A DNA stretch of 64,000 nt, from contig CAWHAP010000023.1 in NCBI GenBank assembly GCA_963827335.1, positions 434,001 to 498,000 on the forward strand, read 5' to 3'. Numbering within the stretch: the stretch's first letter is position 1; each line of letters begins with the position of its first letter. The notes beneath the pieces were generated by a model. That model made no database searches. It was not told where the DNA came from and worked only from the letters and a program-made list of their open reading frames with translations. Shown one piece after another: positions 15,952-22,940 of this stretch. The stretch is from DASQMT01 sp963827335 (lineage in GTDB: Bacteria > Actinomycetota > Thermoleophilia > Solirubrobacterales > Solirubrobacteraceae). A program made the translations under genes and the position numbers.

Positions 15952-16556
15952 CCGCCACCGCCGTCGTCGCGTGCGGCGCGCTGGCCGTGCACGTGCGGCA
16001 GATCGCGCGGCGGCGCGGATGGGCGGTCGACGTGGTGCCCGTCCCGGCGCTGCTCCACAACCGCCCGGAGCGGATCGGCCCGGCGGTCGAGGCCGAGCTG
16101 GAGCGGCTCGCGGAGGACTACGACCGCGTCGCGGTGGCCTACGCGGACTGCGGCACCTACGGCGCGCTCGACGCCGTGCTCGAGCGCACGGGCGCGGCGC
16201 GGCTCGCCGGGGACCACTGCTACGACGTCTTCGCCCGCGCCGAGGTGCGCGCGGCGCTGGAGGAGGAACCGGGCACCTACGTGCTGACCGACTTCCTCGC
16301 GCGAACGTTCGCCCACACCGTCCTGCGCGAGCTGGGGCTCGACCGCCATCCCGAGCTGCGCGACGCGTACTTCGGCCACTACACGCGCGTGCTCTGGCTC
16401 GCGCAGCACCCGACGCCGGCGACCCGGGCAGCGGCGGAGCGCGCCGCGGCGTCGATCGGCCTCCCGCTCGAGCAGCGCGACGTCGGCGACGCCGGCCTCG
16501 AGCGCGCGCTCGAGGCGCTGCTCAGGCGCGGCGGCGCCGGCTCATCACCGTCGTGA
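15948..16556 (+). CDS. DUF1638 domain protein
   Basis: A 202-aa protein of unknown function, recognised by its DUF1638-like layout: VVACGALAVHVRQIARRRGW at the start, then VAYADCGTYGALDAVLE, GDHCYDVFARAEV and FLARTFAHTVLRELGLD. Cysteines near residues 9, 65 and 86 in Gly/Asp-rich loops suggest metal or cofactor binding. It is translationally coupled to the activator gene (ATGA), placing it firmly in the corrinoid operon. DUF1638 genes recur beside MttB-type methyltransferases, so a role in corrinoid handling, methyl transfer or C1 chemistry is plausible, but no activity can be assigned. The 3' end overlaps the convergent TetR gene by 35 bp. Confidence 0.8.
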   Translation: MTATAVVACGALAVHVRQIARRRGWAVDVVPVPALLHNRPERIGPAVEAELERLAEDYDRVAVAYADCGTYGALDAVLERTGAARLAGDHCYDVFARAEVRAALEEEPGTYVLTDFLARTFAHTVLRELGLDRHPELRDAYFGHYTRVLWLAQHPTPATRAAAERAAASIGLPLEQRDVGDAGLERALEALLRRGGAGSSPS

Positions 16557-17169
16557 ACTCCTCCGTGCCGAGGGGCGCGGACGGCAGCGGCGTCGTGCCG
16601 TCGCGGCGGCGGGCGAGCCCGTCGAGGAACAGGGTGAGCAGCCGCTCGTAGTAGTCGGGCTGGACGTCCCGGGTCAGGTCGGCGATCGTGCTGATCGCGA
16701 GCTGCATCATCGGCAGGTCGAAGTCCTCGACGTCCTCGCGGAGCGCGCCGGCGTCCTTCGCGCGCCGGATGAGCTCGGCGGCCACGGGCCGGATCGTGCC
16801 GCGGATCGCGGCGACCCGCTCGCGGCCGCGGTCGGAGAGCAGGACCTCCCGCAGGCCGCGGTCCTGCGCCTGCAGCCGCGCCATGGCGCGCATGAACGCG
16901 ATCAGGGCCTCCCAGGGATCCTCGATCTCCTGCGCGCGCCGCGCGATGCCGGCGATGGCCTCGCGCTTCTCCTCGAACAGCGCCTCGATCAGCGCCTCGC
17001 GGTCCGGGAAGCGGCGGTAGACGGTGCCGACCCCGACGCCCGCGGCGAGCGCGATCTCGTCCATCGAGACGTCGACGCCGCGGTCCGCGAAGAGCTCGCC
17101 GGCGGCGGCGAGGATGCGCTCGCGATTGCGCTGCGCGTCGGCGCGGAGCCGGGCCTGGGGCTCGCTCAT
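16522..17169 (-). CDS. TetR-family regulator of the adjacent MFS transporter
   Basis: A 215-aa repressor. The TetR HTH is clear at the N-terminus (RERILAAAGELFADRGVDVSMDEIALAAGVGVGTVYRRFPDRE in overlapping stretches), followed by a helical ligand domain of the SACE_7040/TetR_C type. ATG 17169 gives a normal N-terminus; the frame upstream to 17199 has no conserved sequence. It is divergent from a DHA2-type efflux gene, and the 58-bp gap holds a palindrome (17188-17210), so it most likely represses that pump. The 3' end overlaps the DUF1638 gene on the other strand. Confidence 0.9.
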   Translation of the reverse strand: MSEPQARLRADAQRNRERILAAAGELFADRGVDVSMDEIALAAGVGVGTVYRRFPDREALIEALFEEKREAIAGIARRAQEIEDPWEALIAFMRAMARLQAQDRGLREVLLSDRGRERVAAIRGTIRPVAAELIRRAKDAGALREDVEDFDLPMMQLAISTIADLTRDVQPDYYERLLTLFLDGLARRRDGTTPLPSAPLGTEEFTTVMSRRRRA

Positions 17170-17187
17170 GTGGACGACGCTAGCAGG

Positions 17188-17210
17188 AAGTGGAGACATA
17201 CCCTCCGCTT
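17188..17210. promoter_or_regulatory. Palindromic operator between TetR and MFS genes
   Basis: Arms AAGTGGAG (17188-17195) and CTCCGCTT (17203-17210) are complementary at 7 of 8 positions around a 7-bp spacer. The site sits midway between the divergent starts, as expected for a TetR-type operator. A TACCTT at 17215-17220 may be the -10 of the transporter gene. Confidence 0.65.
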
Positions 17211-17227
17211 ATGCTACCTTCGAAAGC

Positions 17228-18688
17228 ATGTCCTCCCCGCGGAACCCCCATCACGAGAAGCGCTGGGTCATCCTCGGCGTCATCGGCATCGCCCAGTTGA
17301 TGGTCGTGCTCGACGCGACGATCGTGAACATCGCGCTCCCGAGCGCGCAGCGCGACCTCGGCTTCGGCGACGAGTCGCGCCAGTGGATCGTGACGGCCTA
17401 CGCGCTCGCGTTCGGCTCGCTGCTCCTGCTCGGCGGGCGCCTCGGCGACCTGTTCGGGCGCAAGTGGGCCTTCATCGGCGGGCTGCTCGGCTTCGCGATC
17501 GCGTCGGCGGTGGGCGGCGCGGCCGGCTCGTTCGGCGTGCTCGTGGGGGCGCGCGCGGCGCAGGGGGCGTTCGGGGCGCTGCTGGCGCCCGCGGCGCTCG
17601 CCCTGCTCTCGACGATCTTCGTCGACCCGCAGGAGCGCGGGAAGGCCTTCGGCATCTTCGGCGCCATCGCGGGCGGCGGCGCGGCGGTCGGGCTGCTCCT
17701 CGGCGGCATCCTCACCGAGCTGCTCTCGTGGCGCTGGTGCCTGTACGTGAACCTGCTCTTCGCGGTGCCGACCGCGGTCCTGGCGCTGCGCCTGCTGCAC
17801 AACGAGGTCCATCCGAGCCGCCCGCCGATCGACGTGCCGGGCACGCTGCTGGCCACGGGCGGCCTGTTCGCGCTCGTGTACGGGTTCTCGAACTCGGAGA
17901 GCCACTCCTGGGGGCACCCGGTGACCGTCGTCATGCTCGCCGCCTCGGTCGTCCTGCTCGCCACGTTCGTCGTCGTCGAGCGGCGCGCGGCGCATCCGCT
18001 GCTCCCGCTGCGCGTGATCGCCGACCGCACGCGCGGCGGCTCCTACCTGGCGATCGGGATATCGGGCATCGCGCTGTTCGCCGTGTTCCTGTTCCTCACC
18101 TACTTCCTGCAGCAGACGAAGGGCTTCACGCCGATCGAGACGGGTCTCGCCTTCCTGCCCATGACGGCCGCGATCATGATCACCGCGACGTCGGTGAACA
18201 TCGTGTTCCTGGCCCGGGTCGGCCCGCGGCCGCTGCTCATCCTCGGCATGGTGCTCGGTGCGGTGGCGATGGTCTGGCTCGCCCAGATCTCACCCAGCAC
18301 GAGCTACGTCGGGCACGTCCTGCCCGCCCTGGTGGTCATGGGCGTCGGCATGGGCAACATCTTCGCCCCGGGCTTCGCCAGCGCGACCTACGGCGTCGAT
18401 CCGCGCGACAGCGGCGTCGCCTCCGCGATGGTCAACACGATGCAGCAGGTCGGCGGCTCCATCGGCACCGCCCTGCTCAGCTCGATCTTCGCGAGCGCGG
18501 CGAGCGGCTTCGCGGAGGGGAAGCAGCCGACCCCGCAGCTCCTGGGCGAGGCTGCGGTGCACGGCTACACCGTCGCCTTCTGGGTCGCCGCCGGCGTGTT
18601 CGCGGCCGGCGCGGTCATCGTCGGCCTGACGATGGAGTCGATCAGCGTGGGGGAGGAGTCCGCCGGCGAGCCGGTCGTGGCGCACTGA
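17228..18688 (+). CDS. DHA2-family MFS drug/H+ antiporter
   Basis: A 486-aa inner-membrane exporter of the EmrB/QacA type (14 predicted helices). Signature stretches are LDATIVNIALPSAQRDL in helix 1, motif A GGRLGDLFGRKW after helix 2, RAAQGAFGALLAPAAL (motif B) and GLLLGGILTELLSWRW (motif C). ATG 17228 follows a TetR-operator region. Paired with a divergent TetR gene, it probably expels a toxic compound that also releases the repressor. The substrate cannot be predicted. The C-terminus ends in an acidic, cytoplasmic tail. Confidence 0.93.
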   Translation: MSSPRNPHHEKRWVILGVIGIAQLMVVLDATIVNIALPSAQRDLGFGDESRQWIVTAYALAFGSLLLLGGRLGDLFGRKWAFIGGLLGFAIASAVGGAAGSFGVLVGARAAQGAFGALLAPAALALLSTIFVDPQERGKAFGIFGAIAGGGAAVGLLLGGILTELLSWRWCLYVNLLFAVPTAVLALRLLHNEVHPSRPPIDVPGTLLATGGLFALVYGFSNSESHSWGHPVTVVMLAASVVLLATFVVVERRAAHPLLPLRVIADRTRGGSYLAIGISGIALFAVFLFLTYFLQQTKGFTPIETGLAFLPMTAAIMITATSVNIVFLARVGPRPLLILGMVLGAVAMVWLAQISPSTSYVGHVLPALVVMGVGMGNIFAPGFASATYGVDPRDSGVASAMVNTMQQVGGSIGTALLSSIFASAASGFAEGKQPTPQLLGEAAVHGYTVAFWVAAGVFAAGAVIVGLTMESISVGEESAGEPVVAH

Positions 18689-18693
18689 GGCCG

Positions 18694-19005
18694 TCAGGGC
18701 TGCCGCGCGCTGACGATCGCGATCACCACGAGGGCGACGCAGACCGCGACGACGCCGGGGAGGCCGGTGAAGACGGCGGCGATGGCGAGCAGCGGGATCG
18801 AGATCGCCATCGACCCGAGCGTCATCTCCTTCTGGTGGTTGCGCCGGCGCATCAGGGCACGCTCGCTCTGCTCGTCGCGCGCGGCCAGCCGCTGCTCGAT
18901 CCGCTCCACGAAGCCGTCGATCACAGCCGGCTCGAGCTCGTCGCCGAGCTCCCGCCGGGCCGCGACGGCGGCCTCCACCTCGTCCCTGAACGCCTGATCG
19001 GCCAC
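18694..19005 (-). CDS. Small actinobacterial membrane protein, unknown function
   Basis: A 103-aa protein with a charged N-terminal half (ADQAFRDEVEAAVAARRELG, then FVERIEQRLAARDEQSERAL) and two hydrophobic stretches at the end (SMAISIPLLAIAAVFTG and VVAVCVALVVIAIVSA). The pattern AARRELG...V.GFVERIE is common in small conserved actinobacterial membrane proteins of unknown role. GTG 19005 is the likely start; an ATG at 19013 is out of frame. It is convergent with the MFS gene, 5 bp from that stop. Confidence 0.7.
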   Translation of the reverse strand: MADQAFRDEVEAAVAARRELGDELEPAVIDGFVERIEQRLAARDEQSERALMRRRNHQKEMTLGSMAISIPLLAIAAVFTGLPGVVAVCVALVVIAIVSARQP

Positions 19006-19090
19006 GACGCCATTGTGCGCGCGGGAGGCGCGCGGCGCAACCCGGTCACGATGCCCGCCTCTCGCGACGAGATCGGCTACCGTCGGTGCG

Positions 19091-19723
19091 GTGGACGAGC
19101 GGAAGCGGCCGGTGTTCGCGCGCATCCATGCACGCGCGAGCGCGATCGAGGAACGCCGCGGAGGAGCGGACCGGCGTCGCCAGCTGCTGCGCGGCCTGTC
19201 GGGGCGCGTGCTCGAGGTCGGCGCCGGGAGCGGCGTGTCGTTCGCGCATTACCCGAGCTCGGTCTCGGAGCTCGTCGCGATCGAGCCCGAGCCGTCGCTG
19301 CGCGAGCGGGCGGTGCAGGCCGCGGAGGGCGCCCCGATCCCCGTGCGGGTGCTCGACGGGGTCGCCGAGCGCATCCCGCTGCCGGACGCGTCGGTCGACG
19401 CCGCGGTGTTCGCCGGGGTGCTGTGCAGCGTCGCCGATCCGCGCCGGGTGCTCGACGAGGCGAGGCGGGTCCTGCGGCCCGGTGGCGAGCTCCGGTTCTA
19501 CGAGCACGTGATCGCTCGCAGCGCGCGGCTGCGAGGACTCCAGCGACTCCTGGACGCCACCTTCTGGCCACGCCTCTTCGGCGGCTGTCGCACGATCCGG
19601 GACACGGAGCGCACGCTCGCCGCCTGCGGCTTCGCCATCGAGGAGCGCGAGCGGTTCTCGTTCCGGCCCACCCTGCTCGCGACGCCCGTCGCGCCGCGCA
19701 TCCTCGGCCGCGCCCGGCGGTGA
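19091..19723 (+). CDS. Class I SAM-dependent methyltransferase
   Basis: A 210-aa methyltransferase of the UbiE/Methyltransf_11 kind. The SAM-binding loop is VLEVGAGSGVSF, followed by the acidic strand VAIEPEP, ERIPLPDASVDAAVF (motif IV region) and VLRPGGELRFYEHV. GTG 19091 is used because nothing conserved precedes it, although the frame is open from 19013. The substrate is unknown; the YEHV and the C-terminal half resemble small-molecule or phospholipid-like methyltransferases. It ends 1 bp before the convergent flavin monooxygenase stop, so the pair may share a termination region. Confidence 0.85.
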   Translation: MDERKRPVFARIHARASAIEERRGGADRRRQLLRGLSGRVLEVGAGSGVSFAHYPSSVSELVAIEPEPSLRERAVQAAEGAPIPVRVLDGVAERIPLPDASVDAAVFAGVLCSVADPRRVLDEARRVLRPGGELRFYEHVIARSARLRGLQRLLDATFWPRLFGGCRTIRDTERTLAACGFAIEERERFSFRPTLLATPVAPRILGRARR

Positions 19724-19724
19724 G

Positions 19725-21200
19725 CTACGCCGCGGCGGGCGGCCCGAACCAGGTGGACAGCGCGTCGGTGACCCCCGCGTCGGTGCCATCGCCCACCCAG
19801 GCGACGTAGCCGTCCGGGCGGATCAGCACGGCGGTGGGGGCGCTCACCGCGCCGAGCACCGGCAGCTCCCATGCCCCGTCGTAGCCCGCGCCGACCAGCT
19901 GGACCCGGTCGGCCCAGGGAGCGACGTCGAGGCCGCCGGGCGCACGGAGGTCGAGCAACAGCGGCCGTGCGTCGTGCAGCAGCTCGAAGACCCGGACCGG
20001 GCCGTCGGCGGTGCTCAGGTCGAGATCGGGCATGCGGCGGCCGAGCAGCGGGTGTCCCTCGCCGAGGTCGTAGTGGATGTCCAGCCCGGAGATGAGCCCG
20101 GCGAGCCGCTTGCGCGGCTCGTCCATGCTCGCCAGCTCCGACACCACGTCGACCACGGCCTTGATGCGCTCGTCGTGGCGCTGGAGCGCGGTCTGGGCCA
20201 TCGTGTACCTGAGCGCGCGGGCGGCGACGGGGTGACGCTCGGCGTGGTAGGTGTCCAGGAGGCGCTCCGGGGCGGTCCCGCCGACCACCTGCGCGAGCTT
20301 CCATCCCAGGTTCACCGCATCCTGCACGCCGAGGCTGAGGCCCTGGCCGCCCGCCGGGTAGTGCACGTGCGCCGCGTCGCCGGCCAGCAGGACGCGTCCC
20401 ACGCGATAGGCCGCGGCCTGCCGGGTCATGTCGGTGAACCTCGAGATCCACGTGGGGTCGTGGATCCCGAAGTCGGTGCCGTACACGGCGATGAGGGCTT
20501 CGCTGAGCTCGCGCAGGGTGGGCTCGCCGCCGGCCCCGAGCCGCCGCTCGGTCGTGACCACGCGGAACGTCTTGCCGTCCGCCATCCTGTGCAGGCCGTG
20601 GACGCCGGCGTCGTCGTGACGGACGCCCGGCGGCGGCTCCTCGGTCAGCTCGACCTCGGCGATCAGGTTGCTCCTCGTCGGATCCCAGCCCGGGAACTCG
20701 ATGCCGGCCGCCTTGCGGATCACGCTGCGTCCGCCGTCGCACCCGACGAGGTATGCCGCGCGCAGCGGCTCGCCGTCGGAGAGCCGGACCTCGACCCCGT
20801 CGTCGTCCTGCGCGAAGCCGGTCACCTCGCGCCCGTGGTAGATGCGCGCCGGCAGCTCGGCGACCCAGGCGGCCATGATCCGCTCGATCTCGTTCTGGAA
20901 GATCCCGAGCGAGTACGGATGACGCGTCGGGAAGTCGCTCATGTCCAGCACGGTCGTGCCGAACGTCGCGGCCTGGACCGCCTGACCCTCCGCGAGGAAC
21001 CGATCGGCGACCCCGCGCTGATCGAGCACCTCGATCGTGCGCGCGTGGATCCCGCCGGCGCGGGAGTCGGCGAGCACGTGATCGGGACGCCGTTCGACGA
21101 CGGCGACGTCGACCTTCGCCAGCGCCAGCTCGGCCGCCAGCATCATCCCCGCGGGACCGCCTCCGGCGATGACCACTCCATGCTCGGATGACACGCGCAT
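19725..21200 (-). CDS. FAD-dependent aromatic monooxygenase, Rox (rifampicin monooxygenase)-like
   Basis: A 491-aa group A flavin hydroxylase. It shows the FAD loop GGGPAGMMLAAELAL, the DG motif VGCDGGRSVIRKAAG, and the GD motif VLLAGDAAHVHYPAGGQGLSLG, followed by DAVNLGWKLA and a thioredoxin-like C-terminal domain ending in LIRPDGYVAWVG. Short stretches such as VLDQRGVADRFL, YGTDFGIHDPTWISRF, LDTYHAERHPVAA and YDLGEGHPLLGRRM recall rifamycin-inactivating monooxygenases from soil actinobacteria. Antibiotic inactivation is therefore possible, but relatives hydroxylate many phenols and polyketides, so substrate remains open. ATG 21200 is the start. The enzyme should act in the cytoplasm with NADPH and oxygen. 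Confidence 0.85.
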   Translation of the reverse strand: MRVSSEHGVVIAGGGPAGMMLAAELALAKVDVAVVERRPDHVLADSRAGGIHARTIEVLDQRGVADRFLAEGQAVQAATFGTTVLDMSDFPTRHPYSLGIFQNEIERIMAAWVAELPARIYHGREVTGFAQDDDGVEVRLSDGEPLRAAYLVGCDGGRSVIRKAAGIEFPGWDPTRSNLIAEVELTEEPPPGVRHDDAGVHGLHRMADGKTFRVVTTERRLGAGGEPTLRELSEALIAVYGTDFGIHDPTWISRFTDMTRQAAAYRVGRVLLAGDAAHVHYPAGGQGLSLGVQDAVNLGWKLAQVVGGTAPERLLDTYHAERHPVAARALRYTMAQTALQRHDERIKAVVDVVSELASMDEPRKRLAGLISGLDIHYDLGEGHPLLGRRMPDLDLSTADGPVRVFELLHDARPLLLDLRAPGGLDVAPWADRVQLVGAGYDGAWELPVLGAVSAPTAVLIRPDGYVAWVGDGTDAGVTDALSTWFGPPAAA

Positions 21201-21322
21201 CTCGCTCCTCCATTCCGTCGGTCCGCCTCATGAGAGCAGCGTGCCTCGCGGGACGCCGGCTTCCCGGGAATGATCCGGCGCGACGCCGGTCCTTGGTCGT
21301 ACGACCTCACCAAGGAGAAGCG

Positions 21323-21460
21323 ATGTACAACGACAAGTCATCTCCCGGCCGGCTCCGAACCCTCCTCAAGGCCATGCGCGCCGCCCACCGGCGTGAGTCC
21401 GGACGATGGATCCGGCACATGGAGGGCGAACCCAGGTCGATGCCCCGCCGTCCGTTGTAG
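21323..21460 (+). CDS. Possible 45-aa basic small protein
   Basis: A short ORF with an unusually good ribosome site: AAGGAG at 21312-21317, then ATG at 21323. The product is rich in Arg and basic (for example LRTLLKAMRAAHRRESGRW) with no recognised domain. It lies in a 450-bp stretch between the Rox-like gene and a methyltransferase remnant. A frame on the other strand (21338-21573) overlaps it, and both cannot easily be real. The Shine-Dalgarno favours this one. Confidence 0.4.
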   Translation: MYNDKSSPGRLRTLLKAMRAAHRRESGRWIRHMEGEPRSMPRRPL

Positions 21461-21573
21461 GCCGGCCGACGCTGAGCGTCTCGCAGCCCGCGACTCGTAC
21501 AGCCCGAGGACGCCGAAGGCGACCGCAAGACCAGCGCACACGGCGACCTCGACGATCTTGTTCGCGGGAGTCA
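21338..21573 (-). CDS. Possible small single-span membrane protein
   Basis: From ATG 21573 the frame reads MTPANKIVEVAVCAGLAVAF and continues with a clear hydrophobic helix up to GVLGLYESRAA, then a polar tail without known motifs. A longer start at ATG 21600 is possible. The helix looks genuine, but the tail is antisense to the small ORF at 21323-21460 and has the composition of non-coding high-GC sequence. The region around it appears decayed, so this may be the end of a broken membrane protein. Confidence 0.3.
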
Positions 21574-21633
21574 TGCCGGCGTCTTCCACGTAGCCGTGCA
21601 TGAGCAGGAACGCCGCGGCGAGGAACGCCCGCG

Positions 21634-21840
21634 GAGCTGAGCGAGGAGCTCGCTCAGGTGGCCCTGACGGACGTCGAGGTCTTCGGCATCGAAGGCCCCG
21701 CCGGGCCGGCGCTCGACGCGCACGGCATCGATCGCATCGACGAGCTCCTGACGGCAGCCGTCCGGGCGGCACGCCTCGTCGAGCGCGATCCCGCGCTGAT
21801 CGCCGCGAGCGGCCACCTGCTCGGCGTGGCGCGCGCCTAG
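21634..21840 (+). pseudogene. C-terminal remnant of a SAM-dependent methyltransferase
   Basis: The frame reads AELSEELAQVALTDVEVFGI followed by EGPAGPALDAHGIDRIDELL and ends ERDPALIAASGHLLGVARA. This resembles the last 65 or so residues of a common actinobacterial class I methyltransferase family, including the conserved VEGPA and RLVERDPALIA ending. No SAM-binding domain or start codon precedes it; GTG 21658 is the only start in frame. The upstream sequence has no methyltransferase coding potential, so the gene was probably truncated by deletion. Confidence 0.5.
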
Positions 21841-21908
21841 GACGCGCGGCGGCGGATCGTCGGGTGCGCGGCAGCTCGCGCAAGGGCCCGAGCCCGTGCC
21901 GCGGCCGC

Positions 21909-22919
21909 TCAGGCGGCCGCTGCGTGCGGCAGCACGACGAGCTTGCCGGTCGCCTCGTTCGCCGCCATCCGGCGATGCGCGTCGATCGTCTGCTCGAGCG
22001 TGTAGACCGCGTCGATGTTCGGCGCCACCGTGCCGCGCTCGACCTGCTCGACGACGGCGCGCAGCAGCGGTCCACCGACCCGGGCGTCGTGCACGTGGTT
22101 CGAATGGAACACCGTCAGCTTGCGTCCCGACGGGATCATCGCGATCGGCTCGAAGTCCGGGATCACCCAGCTGTCCGACAGCGAGCCGGAGTTGCAGGCC
22201 GTGGCCCCGGGGCGCAGCAGGCGCAGCGTCTCGAGCACCGCGGCGCCGCCGATGAGGTCGACGGCGCCGTCGGCGCCGCCGCCGGGCAGCGCGCCCCGGG
22301 CGCGCTCGGTGAAGCCGTCGCCCTCGAGCACGGTGCCCGCGGCGCCGAGCTCGGCCAGCCGCCCGGCCTTCGCCTCGCTGCGCGTCGTCGCGATCACCCG
22401 GACGCCGGCGGCGCGCGCGAGCTCCAGGCAGGCAAGCCCGACCGACGACGTCGCGCCGCGCAGCAGCAGCGTGTCCCCCTCCTCGAGATCGAGGTGCTCG
22501 AGCGAGCCGGCGGCGGTCACGAACGTCTCGGGCAGCGCGCCGAGCACGTCCCACGGCAGCGTCGTGTCGAGCGTGATCAGCTGGTGCTCGGGGACGAGCG
22601 CGTACTCGGCGTAGCCGCCGTCGAACGCGCGGCCCATGTCCCCCATCAGCGCCGCGACCGTCGTCCCCGGCGGCACGGCGGGCGCGTCCCCGTGGACCGC
22701 CTCCACCACGCCGACCAGCTCGATCCCGAGGATCCGCGGGAACGTCACCGCGTCGCCGGCGTAGCCCTTGAGCGTCTTGTACTCGGACCGGTTGAGCCCG
22801 AACGCCTCGACCCTGACCAGCGCCCAGCCAGGACGCGGCTCGGGGCGCGGCACGTCGCGCACGACGAGCCCGTCAGGCCCGTCCGGCCGCACCGCGACCA
22901 CTGCTCGCATCTGCGTCAT
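21909..22919 (-). CDS. Zinc-independent MDR oxidoreductase (quinone oxidoreductase-like)
   Basis: A 336-aa medium-chain dehydrogenase/reductase. The GroES-like N-terminal domain includes VRVEAFGLNRSEYKTLKGYA and ILGIELVGVVEAV, and the Rossmann domain has LLLRGATSSVGLACLELARA, the AxxGxxG-type NADPH loop. Zinc ligands of alcohol dehydrogenases are absent, so it belongs with quinone oxidoreductases or enoyl reductases (QOR/zeta-crystallin group) that use NADPH. ATG 22919 is the start. It stands alone between the remnant at 21.8 kb and a secreted protein, with no operon partner that would reveal the substrate. Confidence 0.88.
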   Translation of the reverse strand: MTQMRAVVAVRPDGPDGLVVRDVPRPEPRPGWALVRVEAFGLNRSEYKTLKGYAGDAVTFPRILGIELVGVVEAVHGDAPAVPPGTTVAALMGDMGRAFDGGYAEYALVPEHQLITLDTTLPWDVLGALPETFVTAAGSLEHLDLEEGDTLLLRGATSSVGLACLELARAAGVRVIATTRSEAKAGRLAELGAAGTVLEGDGFTERARGALPGGGADGAVDLIGGAAVLETLRLLRPGATACNSGSLSDSWVIPDFEPIAMIPSGRKLTVFHSNHVHDARVGGPLLRAVVEQVERGTVAPNIDAVYTLEQTIDAHRRMAANEATGKLVVLPHAAAA

Positions 22920-22940
22920 GCCGCCAGACGCTGGTGCCGC

